This document shows positions 8,365 through 17,427 of a stretch of 64,000 bases of DNA, piece after piece. Position 1 is the first letter of the stretch. Every line of letters starts with the position of its first letter. Below the pieces are notes generated by a model, which had not been told where the DNA came from, did no database searches, and saw only the letters and a program-made list of their open reading frames with translations. Made by a program: the position numbers and the translations under genes. This stretch comes from Neobacillus cucumis (GTDB lineage Bacteria > Bacillota > Bacilli > Bacillales_B > DSM-18226), in the NCBI RefSeq assembly GCF_023715505.1, contig NZ_JAMBOH010000007.1, positions 1-64,000 on the forward strand, written 5' to 3'.

Positions 8365-8496
8365 AGCGGATATCTTCAAGAAAAACCTCAATATGAATTA
8401 ATTGAAAATGCCGAACATGCTTATCCCTTTTTCCACAAACGGGTACCTAATATGCTGCCTTTATTCGGACCTATAAAAATGACGTCGAACAACTAA
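8365..8496 (+). pseudogene. Open frame after the DUF3231 stop, possible gene remnant
   Basis: Directly after the TAA the same reading frame stays open for 43 codons, with protein-like composition (ENAEHAYPFFHKRVPNMLPL), and ends in a terminator. It has no start codon or RBS. It may be the tail of a decayed gene or of a longer ancestral version of the upstream protein. I do not recognise the family. Confidence 0.3.
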
Positions 8497-8519
8497 ACTG
8501 GTGTTCGACGCCTCTTTTT
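8481..8519 (+). terminator. Terminator behind the DUF3231 gene
   Basis: CGTCGAAC/GTTCGACG stem followed by a T-rich tail on the plus strand, between two convergent genes. Confidence 0.75.
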
Positions 8520-9897
8520 ATCCTAAATGTTGATTCGATGGTAAATGGTTCAAGATTTGCTGATAGGCCGCCGCTTCCTTTACTAGTCCTTTAAATTGAT
8601 ACATTTTACTAATCTTGCGGATGGGTGAAGGGTTCTGTGGCTGCAGCTCCATCTCCCAAGCGAAACAATCGATGGCTTTGTCATATTGTTTAAACTCCGC
8701 ATAATAGTCGCCTAAAGTCATCATCCGATCAGGATCCTCTACTAAGGCTGCCATTTCCTTTATTTTTCGAATAACCTCTGATGTTGGGAATACCATCTGA
8801 AACGATAAGAGTTTCTCCTCAACAGAAGGAAGATCATACAAATCAAGCAGCTTCACCGACAATTGAAATAATTTCTCCTCCCATTGCTGATGAGGATGGT
8901 TATCAGGCAGATGCTTCAATACAAGAATCCATTCATTAATGTGCACTAAGACAAAATCTGGGTCAGACTTTTCCCAAATCTGTTCTAGCATGTCACCATA
9001 AGCTGCTGGCAGGTCTTCAATAAAGGGGAATAAGCACTTAGCAGCTTTCTCCACTCTTCCAGCCTGCAGCATTTTTTCTAATGTTGGTTTTGCCTCAAGT
9101 AAATAACTAAACGGATTAATTTGGATCTGACTTAAGAGAAATATCCAGTCTTCCATAGTGATAAATTGTAAGGCTATTTCTGTATATTTTTCCACTTCCC
9201 CAGCATTTGGGAGTTCTAACCACAGCAATAAGGCAACTAAACCATCTTGTTTTTGTAGAAGGAATTCTCTTTCCTTTTGTTGGGAACGATGTCTGAAACA
9301 GTGTAATTCCACAAATAGTGGGTCTTTTTCATAGAGAGAGGGTAAATCCTTGGAATGATAAATTAGATGATAGGGATTGAATTCATGTGAATCCAAGCGT
9401 TCCTTTGCAGATTTTAATGACGGAGAGAAATCATGTAAGAGTTGTACCACTTGAAAGGATTTTAAAAATTTGCCGCTTCTTTTAAAGTGAAAATATACTT
9501 TATCTAATAGGCTGATTAGCTGTTCTTTTTCGTAAAAGGCGTCAAGTGTTGTGGCAATAAAGGCAACTTCCTGAAGTGGAAAATGGAGTTGCAGATGGGA
9601 GAAAAGTTTACTTTTCGCAGGAATCGTAACGGATTGATGAGGCATTAGTGCTGCTAAGACTGGATGGGAAGAATGAAGAACCATTCCCTTGGTAAAGACC
9701 TTTTGAATAAATGTACCTTCTTCCATATGATCAAGCTTAGCTCCATAAACTAAGGTATGTTTATAATAGATAAGATACCATTTTTCGTCATTCTCGGTTA
9801 AAACCTCGAATACCTTGCTCCTTGCAAAAACTCCCCCGCGAGCAAGCGTCCCTTTTACCGTTTGTTTTTTATCCTTAATCAAGATTTCACTACCCAT
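8518..9897 (-). CDS. Large soluble protein with C-terminal TPR repeats
   Basis: About 459 aa, no signal or TM segment. The N-terminal 90 residues look like a beta-rich domain (EILIKDKKQTVKGTLARGG). The middle is helical and Leu-rich. The last 70 residues contain TPR-like helices (LGDYYAEFKQYDKAIDCFAW, then QNPSPIRKISKMYQFKG). TPRs mediate protein-protein binding. I do not recognise the family. The start chosen is the ATG eight codons into the longest frame, because AGGAAGGGG lies at the right distance before it. Monocistronic. Confidence 0.7.
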   Translation of the reverse strand: MGSEILIKDKKQTVKGTLARGGVFARSKVFEVLTENDEKWYLIYYKHTLVYGAKLDHMEEGTFIQKVFTKGMVLHSSHPVLAALMPHQSVTIPAKSKLFSHLQLHFPLQEVAFIATTLDAFYEKEQLISLLDKVYFHFKRSGKFLKSFQVVQLLHDFSPSLKSAKERLDSHEFNPYHLIYHSKDLPSLYEKDPLFVELHCFRHRSQQKEREFLLQKQDGLVALLLWLELPNAGEVEKYTEIALQFITMEDWIFLLSQIQINPFSYLLEAKPTLEKMLQAGRVEKAAKCLFPFIEDLPAAYGDMLEQIWEKSDPDFVLVHINEWILVLKHLPDNHPHQQWEEKLFQLSVKLLDLYDLPSVEEKLLSFQMVFPTSEVIRKIKEMAALVEDPDRMMTLGDYYAEFKQYDKAIDCFAWEMELQPQNPSPIRKISKMYQFKGLVKEAAAYQQILNHLPSNQHLG

Positions 9898-10028
9898 TGC
9901 ACTCGTCCCCTTCCTCATATGACAACTGGTTCTTAACTAAAGTATATCACAAGTTTGAAAAAGTGGTGTTGAAACGGCAATCTGTAAAAAAGTGATCACA
10001 CTAACACAGAGCTGCGATTTTAAAAAAA

Positions 10029-10066
10029 TAAAAGGGCCTACTTCTTTTATGAAGTAAAGCCCACTT
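10029..10066 (-). terminator. Terminator of the sulfate transport operon
   Basis: Stem GGGC..ACTTC/GAAGTAGGCCC with an AT-rich, T-rich tail on the minus strand, just past the last gene of the operon. Confidence 0.7.
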
Positions 10067-10070
10067 TTAA

Positions 10071-11141
10071 TTATATGGAATAATCTTCGGGGATAAACAC
10101 TTTTAACTGCTTCGGTTTTACATATACCTCTTCACCTGTTTTTAGGTCGAGACTTCGAAAATATTCCTTGGTTAATTCAGCTTCTAAATAGTCGCCGGTA
10201 TCTTTTCGAATTAATTCCACTTGGACCACCGCACCAATTTGATGGATATAGTTCACTTTTGCGGTGGCATAATCCTGCCGATATTCTCGTTTGATACTAA
10301 TATCATGCGGCCTCGCATACCCAACCGCTTCAGTATTAATAGTCTCAGCAAACTCAGGAGCATCGACCTCAAACTCACCATGCTGCAGCTTTCCATTATG
10401 CAAGCGGCCTTTAAATAGATTCACATTCCCTAAGAAGTGATAAACAAACGGACTATTAGGCTGTTCGTATACTTCCTCGGGTGTGCCAATCTGTTCGATT
10501 TTCCCCTCGTTCATCACCACAATCCGGTCGGCCACATCTAGAGCCTCCTCCTGATCATGGGTCACAAATATACTTGTAATTTGATAATCATCATGAAGCC
10601 TTCTAAGCCAGCGTCGGAGATCTTTTCGGACCTTCGCATCCAAAGCCCCAAACGGTTCATCTAACAAAAGCACCTTTGGCTCGACGGCTAATGCTCTAGC
10701 GAGGGCGACACGCTGCCGTTGTCCTCCTGATAAATGGGAAGGATAACGATTGGCAAAAGCCTCAAGTTTTACTAGTTTCAATAATTCATTGACTTTTTCT
10801 CTTATTTCACTTTTAGTAGGTCTATTTTTTCGCGGGCGCACCTTTAAACCATACGCAATATTATCAAAAACAGTCATGTGGCGGAATAAGGCATAATGTT
10901 GGAAAACAAACCCCACCTTACGCTCTTTAGCACTTAATAGAGTAATATCCTCTTCCCCAAACAGAATGACACCTTGACTTGCTTCTTCTAGTCCTGCAAT
11001 GATCCTTAATAGAGAGGTTTTCCCTGATCCAGAAGGGCCAAGGAGTGCAACGAGTTCTCCGGTTTGAATGTCTAGATTAATATGTTCAAGGGCTTGAAAG
11101 CTGCCGAACGATTTAGAGATGTTATTAATTTGAATGCTCAT
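10071..11141 (-). CDS. cysA: Sulfate ABC transporter ATP-binding protein
   Basis: A 356-aa ABC ATPase. Walker [10 protein letters not shown] is at about 35-43, the signature [15 protein letters not shown] follows, then Walker [12 protein letters not shown] and the switch His in FVTHDQEEA. The C-terminal 110 residues form the regulatory TOBE-like domain usual in CysA ([10 protein letters not shown]). It powers sulfate or thiosulfate import with the two permeases encoded just before it. Its ATG is immediately adjacent to the stop of the preceding permease gene, so translation is coupled. Last gene of the operon. Confidence 0.93.
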   Translation of the reverse strand: MSIQINNISKSFGSFQALEHINLDIQTGELVALLGPSGSGKTSLLRIIAGLEEASQGVILFGEEDITLLSAKERKVGFVFQHYALFRHMTVFDNIAYGLKVRPRKNRPTKSEIREKVNELLKLVKLEAFANRYPSHLSGGQRQRVALARALAVEPKVLLLDEPFGALDAKVRKDLRRWLRRLHDDYQITSIFVTHDQEEALDVADRIVVMNEGKIEQIGTPEEVYEQPNSPFVYHFLGNVNLFKGRLHNGKLQHGEFEVDAPEFAETINTEAVGYARPHDISIKREYRQDYATAKVNYIHQIGAVVQVELIRKDTGDYLEAELTKEYFRSLDLKTGEEVYVKPKQLKVFIPEDYSI

Positions 11142-12029
11142 TTATGCTTCCCCCTCAACTGGTGCCATGGACTTATTTGCTTTCCACTCAATGATATTTT
11201 TTACAATTAACGTGATAATGGCGAACAGCGACATTAAAGATGCGACGGCAAAAGCTGCCGAAAATTGATATTCATTATATAAGATCTCAATATGAAGCGG
11301 CATCGTATTGGTCATACCGCGAATATGCCCGGATACCACTGATACTGCACCAAATTCACCGATGGTACGGGCGGTACAGAGAATGACTCCATATAATAAG
11401 CCCCATTTTATATTCGGCAGGGTTACAAGCCAAAACGTTTTCCAGCCGCTCGCTCCCAGCGTCATTGATGCCTCTTCATCGGCTGTTCCCTGTGTCTGCA
11501 TTAACGGAATCAATTCCCTGGCTACAAAAGGCAAGGTAATTAACAAGGTGGCAAACACAATACCCGGTACGGCGAAGATGATTTTTATATCATGCGCCTG
11601 CAGCCATGGACCAAACAACCCGTGACTACTGAACAACAAAACAAATACTAGTCCGGCGATAACTGGTGAGATCGCAAACGGCAGGTCAATAATCGTGAGC
11701 AACAAACTCTTTCCTTTAAAATTAAACTTGGTGATCGCCCATGCTGCCGCAATACCAAATATTGCATTAAGCGGAACGGCTATCACAGCGACTATCAGGG
11801 TTAATTTGATCGCCGCTATGGCATCTGGACTGCTGATGGCTTCAAAAAATACGGCACTTCCTTTATCGAAGGCTTTAATAAAAATTGCAATTAGCGGTAA
11901 AACCAGAAACAATCCTAAAAATCCAACCGCTAATGTAATTAATAGATAACGAACCCAACGCGGTTCAGCTTCCTTACTCGATTTCTGTATCTGTGGACTT
12001 GAGTATTGCAATGGAACATGTCCGGACAT
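11142..12029 (-). CDS. cysW: Sulfate ABC transporter permease CysW
   Basis: A 295-aa inner-membrane permease with six TM helices. The EAA loop EEASMTLGASGWKTFWLVTLPNI docks on the ATPase, and the end of the protein has TIGEFGAVSVVSGHI, typical of CysW. It forms a heterodimer with the CysT permease encoded upstream. The start ATG follows GGGGTGTAG. It is separated from the upstream permease gene by only 17 bp. Confidence 0.93.
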   Translation of the reverse strand: MSGHVPLQYSSPQIQKSSKEAEPRWVRYLLITLAVGFLGLFLVLPLIAIFIKAFDKGSAVFFEAISSPDAIAAIKLTLIVAVIAVPLNAIFGIAAAWAITKFNFKGKSLLLTIIDLPFAISPVIAGLVFVLLFSSHGLFGPWLQAHDIKIIFAVPGIVFATLLITLPFVARELIPLMQTQGTADEEASMTLGASGWKTFWLVTLPNIKWGLLYGVILCTARTIGEFGAVSVVSGHIRGMTNTMPLHIEILYNEYQFSAAFAVASLMSLFAIITLIVKNIIEWKANKSMAPVEGEA

Positions 12030-12046
12030 TTTCTACACCCCACTAT

Positions 12047-12868
12047 TTAAATAATTTTTCGATTGGTCCACCATTGTAATAAGTTAATAACCAATAGCAT
12101 GAGAAAGGAAAAAACAAGCATGACAGCGGCGATTGCGGTTGCTCCCGCATAGTCATATTGTTCTAGCTTTGTCATAATTAGCAGTGGGGTAATTTCTGTT
12201 TTCATCGGCATATTACCAGCAATAAACACCACAGAACCATATTCCCCCAGCGACCTGGCGAATGCTAAGGCAAAGCCAGTCAGCGCTGCTGGCATCAGTT
12301 CAGGAAAGACCACTTTAATGAAAGTTTGAAGCCGGTTTGCACCTAAACTAGCTGATGCTTCTTCTACTTCCTTATCCACGTTTTGTAAAACAGGCTGTAC
12401 CGTTCGAACCACAAAGGGCAAGCCGATAAACATTAAAGCTACCGTAATGCCGAGAGATGTGAACGCCACTTTAAAGCTTAAAAATTGGCCAACCCAGCCA
12501 TTTTCCGCATATAAGGTTGTTAAGGCGATACCTGCAATCGCGGTTGGCAAGGCAAAAGGCAGGTCTACGAGTCCATCAATGATCCGCTTGCCCGGAAATC
12601 GGTATCGAACAAGCACCCAAGCGATTAAAATTCCAAAAATAACATTAATCGCTGCCGCCATAAGAGAGGCACCGATGCTTAGCTTATAAGATGCAACCAC
12701 CCTTGGCTCTGAAATGGTTTGCCAAATTTTCTCCCAAGGGGCCGTCGCTGTATTGATAAAAATCATTGATAATGGCAAGATGACAAGAATGCTAATGTAG
12801 GTCATCGTAAACCCTAGCGACAGTCCGAAACCCGGCAATACGCCGGTTCGTTTCTTAAATAGACCCAT
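12047..12868 (-). CDS. cysT: Sulfate ABC transporter permease CysT
   Basis: About 273 aa with six TM helices. It has the EAA loop VEEASASLGANRLQTFIKVVFPEL and the CysT/CysU hallmark SLGEYGSVVFIAGN. The start is taken at the ATG behind GGAAGGGG, which gives MGLFKKRTG. The open frame extends 36 codons further upstream, but that stretch has no RBS and runs towards the interspersed repeat. It is separated from the binding-protein gene by about 330 bp filled by that repeat, which is unusual in a transporter operon. Confidence 0.92.
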   Translation of the reverse strand: MGLFKKRTGVLPGFGLSLGFTMTYISILVILPLSMIFINTATAPWEKIWQTISEPRVVASYKLSIGASLMAAAINVIFGILIAWVLVRYRFPGKRIIDGLVDLPFALPTAIAGIALTTLYAENGWVGQFLSFKVAFTSLGITVALMFIGLPFVVRTVQPVLQNVDKEVEEASASLGANRLQTFIKVVFPELMPAALTGFALAFARSLGEYGSVVFIAGNMPMKTEITPLLIMTKLEQYDYAGATAIAAVMLVFSFLMLLVINLLQWWTNRKII

Positions 12869-12954
12869 GAGGTTGACCCCTTCCAATTTAGATACAAAGG
12901 GAGCACGAATGCCACCTTTTCTAGAAGATAGAAAGTATAAAAGTTGCTTCGAGA

Positions 12955-13198
12955 AATGTCCAGCTTCAGGCGCCATCGGCTCGAGGTCACAAGCTTATCC
13001 AGTTGCGGCTCCTTGGGACTGAAGTCATAAGCCACCCCCTGAAGAAGGCAAAAAACGCCTTCTTACAGGGTGCGTCTTATGCATTCGTCCCAGAACAGTC
13101 GCCTCCACATTTAGATCAATCCGTCCAAAAGGTTAAAGAACAACCTTTCGGCCGGCTCGTCTTGTGCTTGTCGCCGAAATCTAAACGCCTTACGCTTT
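12955..13198 (-). repeat. Interspersed modular repeat, copy A
   Basis: GC-rich intergenic element starting right at the sbp stop codon and running towards cysT. Read on the minus strand it contains GAGCCGGCCGAAAGGTTG, GTGGAGGCGACTGTTCTGGG, a long hairpin (CCCTGTAAGAAGGC/GCCTTCTTCAGGG) and ends near GCCTGAAGCTGGAC. Large parts match the copies near 48.9 kb and 54.2 kb. It has no coding capacity. In this position its hairpin could lower transcription or stabilise the upstream sbp mRNA. Confidence 0.85.
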
Positions 13199-13200
13199 TC

Positions 13201-14283
13201 CTATTTAGGCTGATAGATTTGGTCGAATGTCCCGCCATCATTAAAATGTTTTTCCTGGGCTTTTTTCCAGCCGCCGAAATAATCATCAATGGTAACCATC
13301 TTAATTTCTGGGAAAACATTTGCATATTTTTTCAAAATTTCTTCGTTACGCGGCCGGTAGTAATTTTTCGCAATAATTTCCTGCCCTTTATCGGAGTATA
13401 GATATTTCAGATAGGCCTCAGCTGCATCTCTCGTACCCTTTTTATCTACTACTTTATCAACAACTGCTACCGGTGGTTCTGCAAGAATGCTAAGCGACGG
13501 ATTTACGACTTCAAACTTATCCTTACCTAACTCATTTAGGGTTAAGTACGCTTCATTCTCCCATGCGATTAACACATCACCAATCCCGCGTTCTACAAAG
13601 GTAGTCGTCGCTCCACGTGCTCCAGAATCTAACACTTCGACGTTTTTATATAATTGACTCATAAAATTCTTGGTCTTACCTTCATCCCCGCCAAATTTCT
13701 CTTGTGCATACGCCCAAGCGGCTAAATAGTTCCATCTGGCACCACCAGACGTTTTTGGATTTGGTGTGATAACAGATACTCCTTTTTTGGTTAAATCATC
13801 CCAATCCTTAATCCCTCTTGGATTCCCTTTTCTAACTAGGAAAACAATGGTAGAAGTATATGGGGTTGAATTATCCTGTAGATTCTTCTGCCAATCTGGA
13901 GAAAGCAATTTCCCGATGTTGGCAATTTCATCAATATCGTAAGCGAGCGCCAGTGTCACTACATCTGCCTCTAATCCATCAATAACCGCACGCCCTTGTT
14001 TTCCTGAGCCGCCATGTGATTGTTGAATAGTTACCTGCTGGCCTGTTTTCTTTTCCCAGTATTGAGCGAATTCCTTATTGTACTCTTCATAAAGCTCCCT
14101 TGTTGGATCATAGGAAACATTTAATAGTTGAATAGGATCTTTCTTTTGTTTCGTTTTCTGGCTTGAGTTATTTTCTTTTTTCGTTGATGTTTGTGAACTT
14201 GATTTTTCCGTACTGCTGCAGCCGGCTAATATAAGCGCCATTAACGTAAGTACCAATGTAAATTTGTATATATATTTTTTCAT
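13201..14283 (-). CDS. sbp: Sulfate-binding lipoprotein
   Basis: A 360-aa extracellular solute-binding protein. The lipoprotein signal peptide has lipobox LILAGC with Cys at about 22, then a Ser/Thr/Lys linker. The mature part shows the sulfate/thiosulfate binding-protein pattern: [54 protein letters not shown], and the end [11 protein letters not shown]. It captures sulfate (or thiosulfate) for the CysTWA importer. ATG follows GGGGG at 8 nt; a GTG one codon earlier is an alternative. Confidence 0.93.
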   Translation of the reverse strand: MKKYIYKFTLVLTLMALILAGCSSTEKSSSQTSTKKENNSSQKTKQKKDPIQLLNVSYDPTRELYEEYNKEFAQYWEKKTGQQVTIQQSHGGSGKQGRAVIDGLEADVVTLALAYDIDEIANIGKLLSPDWQKNLQDNSTPYTSTIVFLVRKGNPRGIKDWDDLTKKGVSVITPNPKTSGGARWNYLAAWAYAQEKFGGDEGKTKNFMSQLYKNVEVLDSGARGATTTFVERGIGDVLIAWENEAYLTLNELGKDKFEVVNPSLSILAEPPVAVVDKVVDKKGTRDAAEAYLKYLYSDKGQEIIAKNYYRPRNEEILKKYANVFPEIKMVTIDDYFGGWKKAQEKHFNDGGTFDQIYQPK

Positions 14284-14423
14284 CACAAATGCCCCCTTTT
14301 TAGTAAAAAAAGCTGCCTAATTTTTAGCTATACTTAAGAATGAATGTGCCGATATTTTTAGGCAGAATAAGTCCTTAAGGATATGTAAAATTAAGCAGCC
14401 TTCAGTCGACTGATCGGCTAGTC

Positions 14424-14594
14424 TTAAACTCTTTGATTTTTGGAAGTAGAACGTCTTGCTTCAAAACGTGTTTTTTCTGTCTTATCTATTTGCGTGATCG
14501 CTCCATCATGAATCGTGATTATAACAGATCCATACTCGATATTTTTTAATGCCTCTAATATTACTTTCGTTCTCTCTTGATCCAATGCAGCCAT
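14424..14594 (-). CDS. yezD: YezD family protein (DUF2292)
   Basis: A 56-aa protein with the core ILEALKNIEYGSVIITIHDG followed by ITQIDKTEKTRF, which matches YezD/DUF2292. These small soluble proteins are habitually encoded next to sulfur-assimilation genes; the biochemical role is not established. The RBS is GGGAG. It lies 140 bp before sbp and is the second frame of the sulfate transcript. Confidence 0.85.
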   Translation of the reverse strand: MAALDQERTKVILEALKNIEYGSVIITIHDGAITQIDKTEKTRFEARRSTSKNQRV

Positions 14595-14615
14595 TCGACC
14601 ACTCTCCCTCTCCGC

Positions 14616-14723
14616 TTAATCCACTAATATCACATCAAAATACTTGGTTTTATGGATAAAAAATTTTAAAGGTACATTTGATTGACTACAATGTGGGCTG
14701 CATTTACTAATTGGATAGGTCAT
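14616..14723 (-). CDS. Short leader ORF of the sulfate operon, 35 aa
   Basis: A 35-codon frame beginning MTYPISKCSPHC with a strong RBS (AAAGGAGAG, 8 nt) just after the leader hairpin and 21 bp before yezD. It contains two Cys codons near the start. It may be a small protein or a cysteine-sensing leader peptide. I know no family for it. Confidence 0.4.
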   Translation of the reverse strand: MTYPISKCSPHCSQSNVPLKFFIHKTKYFDVILVD

Positions 14724-14752
14724 TGGGTGATCTCTCCTTTCTTTGTACACAA

Positions 14753-14789
14753 AAAGGCCTATACTCTTATTGAAGGAGTATAAGCCTTT
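14753..14789 (-). terminator. Leader hairpin / attenuator before the sulfate operon
   Basis: A 14-bp stem (AAAGGCTTATACTC with GAGTATAGGCCTTT, one G-U pair) followed by five T on the minus strand. It lies between a good promoter (14841-14869) and the first ORF of the operon, so it sits in the 5' leader. Reading through it would be required for expression. It could also end the upstream GNAT transcript. Confidence 0.65.
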
Positions 14790-14840
14790 GGTTGACCAAT
14801 CAGCTTACTTTTTTAGTTTATATGGGCTTGAATTATCTCT

Positions 14841-14869
14841 ATTTTATTCTGACTTTTCCGAGGTGTCAA
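14841..14869 (-). promoter_or_regulatory. Sigma-A promoter of the sulfate operon
   Basis: TTGACA, 17-bp spacer, TAAAAT on the minus strand, about 120 bp before the first small ORF. The leader that follows contains TTGGTCAACCAA-like symmetry (14787-14798) before the hairpin, a possible regulator site. Confidence 0.75.
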
Positions 14870-14914
14870 GTGGGTTTTGAGATGATTTTATTAAATTATT
14901 AAAATATTTTAATT

Positions 14915-15439
14915 TTAAAATAGATTTTCTTTATCAATGCTGAGTCGGTATGCTTTGACTATGATACCGTCATTGGCAGGTTCAAAGTCGTATTGTGGGA
15001 TACGCTCAAATCCCAGCCGTTCATATAATCTCATTGCACCTGTCATAAATTCTCCGGTATGCAAACCGACCGACTGGCAGCCTTTTTCTTTTGCCCTGAC
15101 GATACATTCAGAAATCAGCCTCGTTGCAATCCCTTTACCTTGAGCATCAGGAGCAACGGCAAGCATTCGGATTTCAGGATAATCCAGCTTCTCCACATTG
15201 CCTTCGTAGGCATCTGTTTTAGCCGGAAATAAAACCACACTGCCGACGATCTTTCCTTCTAATTCGGCAACGATTCGTTCAATCCCAGGATTGGCATCCA
15301 CATCGGATGAAATCGCTTGTCTCAATGCCTTCCAATGGTCTTCTGGAATGCTTTTAGCATGTATTTCATATGCTTGTATCCGTTGTTCCCGAATCAGCGG
15401 TAATTCCTTTACTACAGCATCACGTATAATCATTATCAC
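14915..15439 (-). CDS. GNAT family N-acetyltransferase
   Basis: A 174-aa acetyltransferase of the GNAT fold. Motif A is visible as IRMLAVAPDAQGKGIATRLISE (acetyl-CoA pyrophosphate loop QGKGIA), followed by LHTGEFMTGAMRLYERLGFERI, the classical motif B. The substrate cannot be read from sequence. The start is a GTG with AGGAG 5 nt upstream; an ATG two codons later is the alternative. It stands upstream of the sulfate operon promoter and is probably transcribed separately. Confidence 0.85.
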   Translation of the reverse strand: MIMIIRDAVVKELPLIREQRIQAYEIHAKSIPEDHWKALRQAISSDVDANPGIERIVAELEGKIVGSVVLFPAKTDAYEGNVEKLDYPEIRMLAVAPDAQGKGIATRLISECIVRAKEKGCQSVGLHTGEFMTGAMRLYERLGFERIPQYDFEPANDGIIVKAYRLSIDKENLF

Positions 15440-15600
15440 TTAAACTCCTATTCTGTTTTCTCACATTTGATTAAAAATTTTTCAGACCTATTACTTAAAT
15501 TTTCCAGCCCAAGCTTAATTTTAGGGGGTCCAACTTTTATCAGTCAACAAAAATATTTGATTATAAATAATATTGAGAATTAATGTGCTTTACTTAAATA

Positions 15601-15631
15601 AAAAAGCCCTTGAACCTATCAAGAGCTTTTG
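15601..15631 (-). terminator. Terminator of the DUF4395 gene
   Basis: AAAGCTCTTGA/TCAAGGGCTTT stem with six T on the minus strand, 15 bp past the stop. Confidence 0.75.
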
Positions 15632-15645
15632 AGGAATTACAAAGA

Positions 15646-16071
15646 TTAATGAATGGAACGTCTATATTTATATTGCCTCCATTGATAATGGATAAAGCAA
15701 CCGATACAAAAGCCCAGAATGGCTACAAATGCTGCTACTGCAACTAAAATGGTAAAGATATAACCCAACGTATTCCATCCCGCAAAAAAGCTAATAAAGC
15801 CTATTGCTAAACACAAGACGGCAATCTTCTGATTAAACTGCTGCTGCTCCCAATCTTCAGGAATGTAAGCCTTAGGATCCTTCTTTAAAAATTGCTTTGC
15901 AAGCTGCATAATCGGATTAAATCCAAACAAGAGTCCACTTAAACCTGAAAGAAGCGGTATTAATAAAAGCCACTCTACACCAGATACCCATGTTAAGACC
16001 ACACTTAGAACAATAACCCATTGGTTTGTTTTTACAAGCGGACGAGGAATTGAACGTATATTGTCAGCCAT
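15646..16071 (-). CDS. DUF4395 membrane protein
   Basis: A 141-aa protein with four TM segments. The N-terminal signature IPRPLVKTNQWVIVLSV and the C-terminal GFCIGCFIHYQW (CxGC-like Cys pair in the last helix) fit the DUF4395 family. DUF4395 proteins are often near thioredoxin or rhodanese genes; no such gene is adjacent here. Function unknown. RBS AAAGGTAGG before ATG. Monocistronic. Confidence 0.75.
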   Translation of the reverse strand: MADNIRSIPRPLVKTNQWVIVLSVVLTWVSGVEWLLLIPLLSGLSGLLFGFNPIMQLAKQFLKKDPKAYIPEDWEQQQFNQKIAVLCLAIGFISFFAGWNTLGYIFTILVAVAAFVAILGFCIGCFIHYQWRQYKYRRSIH

Positions 16072-16260
16072 TCAAAATACCTACCTTTCTTATTGGAATT
16101 CTATGAATAATATTTAATACAGTTTAACCTGAATTTAATTTTTTGTATAGTTAAACGGCCCTTCCACTAACAAAATCGTATGCAAGCGTACAGTCTGTTA
16201 GACCATGACGTTTCAATACCTGTAGAACATTATCGACAATTACTTATTTTTTAGTCAAAA

Positions 16261-16301
16261 AAAAGAAAGGCAGGCACTGTAATCTTTGCCATACCTTTCT
16301 T
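16261..16301 (-). terminator. Terminator of the DUF2269 gene
   Basis: AAGAAAGG..GGCA/TGCC.GCCTTTCTT stem followed by a long T-run on the minus strand, directly at the stop codon. Confidence 0.75.
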
Positions 16302-16303
16302 AA

Positions 16304-16759
16304 TTAAAATGGTTTTAAGATCATAAGCGCGATAATGATAATGAAAATCACGTTTTCTAAGTATTCATAACGAAATAAGATCTTCGATAAACGCCAATAC
16401 TCCTCAGGTATTTCCTCGCCTTGATGTTCGGCCAGCAATGCTTTTACAGGCTTAGACCTTGGTGATAAGACCAGGGGCCCAATCGCAAGCGCGGCTAAAA
16501 AAAGAACAAGACTTGTCACATACCATCCCATGCGAAACAGACTGGGATTTAAAAAGCCCATTGTTAGACCTGTTATCAGAAGCAGAGTGCCGCCTGCCAT
16601 AACAAAAATATGAAGCTTGTGTCGGAGCCTATAAGAATGTCTAAGTTCAGTCATGTTATTCCCTGATTTAACAACGGTTGTTAAGATAAAACCCGGCCCC
16701 ATACCGATGATAGCGGAAAAAATATGAATAACCACGATTATTTTGTAGAATGATATCAC
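16304..16759 (-). CDS. DUF2269 membrane protein
   Basis: A 151-aa, four-TM protein. The first helix IIVVIHIFSAIIGMGPGF with its conserved His and the RLRHKLHIFV loop match DUF2269. Conserved histidines in helices suggest haem or quinone contact, but no function is established. It starts with GTG 8 nt behind GGAGG. It is followed by its own terminator. Confidence 0.75.
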   Translation of the reverse strand: MISFYKIIVVIHIFSAIIGMGPGFILTTVVKSGNNMTELRHSYRLRHKLHIFVMAGGTLLLITGLTMGFLNPSLFRMGWYVTSLVLFLAALAIGPLVLSPRSKPVKALLAEHQGEEIPEEYWRLSKILFRYEYLENVIFIIIIALMILKPF

Positions 16760-16804
16760 TGCAAAAGCCTCCGTTCCGTTTCCAATGATCCCATTCTACC
16801 ATAT

Positions 16805-17344
16805 TTATTTCTTAAATAAGTTGTGGACTGCTTTTTCCAATTCCTCTACTAATGGAAAGGAGTCTTGTGATTTCAGACTATCTACAATATGGTTATAGTA
16901 CCATTCTTGCTTTTCCTTACCTGCATTAAATTTACTCCAGATTTCATCCCCAATCCGTTGATAATCATTGGAAATAGAACGTATGTTATGTAATTTGTCC
17001 GCACAAGCCACTGTGCGAATATCACTGGGAGCTCTCTTAAGGTATTCTATCGTATGCAATTTGCGCTCATCCCACGATAAGGATTTGTCCGGTTCAGAGC
17101 ATCCTTCCACAATTTCTGCAATCTCGGCGCCAAATTCATGTTCAATCTCCACCAACGTAAGGTCAGTGTCTTCTACCGTATCATGGAGAATTCCGGCTGC
17201 AATTAGTATATCGTTATAACCAGCCTTCATTAAGATCATCCCTACCGCAACCGGATGAGTTATATAGGGAATATCACTTCCTTTTCTGCGTTGATTCGCA
17301 TGGGCTTTGGCTGCGGTTTGCAGCGCTTTTTCAATGACATCCAT
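16805..17344 (-). CDS. Stand-alone HD hydrolase, ppGpp hydrolase-like
   Basis: A 179-aa protein of the RelA/SpoT hydrolase-only type (small alarmone hydrolase, Mesh1-like). Key residues: His30 (YITHP), His54-Asp55 and the ED pair in HDTVED, and Asp115 in ADKLHNIRSI, all the Mn2+-site and catalytic positions of SpoT hydrolase domains. No synthetase, TGS or ACT domain is present. The likely reaction is 3'-pyrophosphate removal from (p)ppGpp; other nucleotides are possible. RBS AAGGAGG, ATG start. Monocistronic. Confidence 0.85.
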   Translation of the reverse strand: MDVIEKALQTAAKAHANQRRKGSDIPYITHPVAVGMILMKAGYNDILIAAGILHDTVEDTDLTLVEIEHEFGAEIAEIVEGCSEPDKSLSWDERKLHTIEYLKRAPSDIRTVACADKLHNIRSISNDYQRIGDEIWSKFNAGKEKQEWYYNHIVDSLKSQDSFPLVEELEKAVHNLFKK

Positions 17345-17387
17345 AATCTGATTCCTCCTTCTATCAATCCTAATTTTACCAATCGAT

Positions 17388-17414
17388 AAAAGGAGCTTGC
17401 ATGTCCAAGCTCCT
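17388..17414 (-). terminator. Terminator of the MFS exporter gene
   Basis: AGGAGCTTG/CAAGCTCCT stem followed by TTTT on the minus strand, just past the stop of the MFS gene. Confidence 0.7.
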
Positions 17415-17427
17415 CATAGTGTTAAAT

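Noticed and set aside
14290..14920. SAM (S-box) riboswitch or T-box in the sulfate operon leader
   Set aside because: Neither the S-box core nor a T-box sequence can be found; only a simple hairpin and small ORFs are visible.
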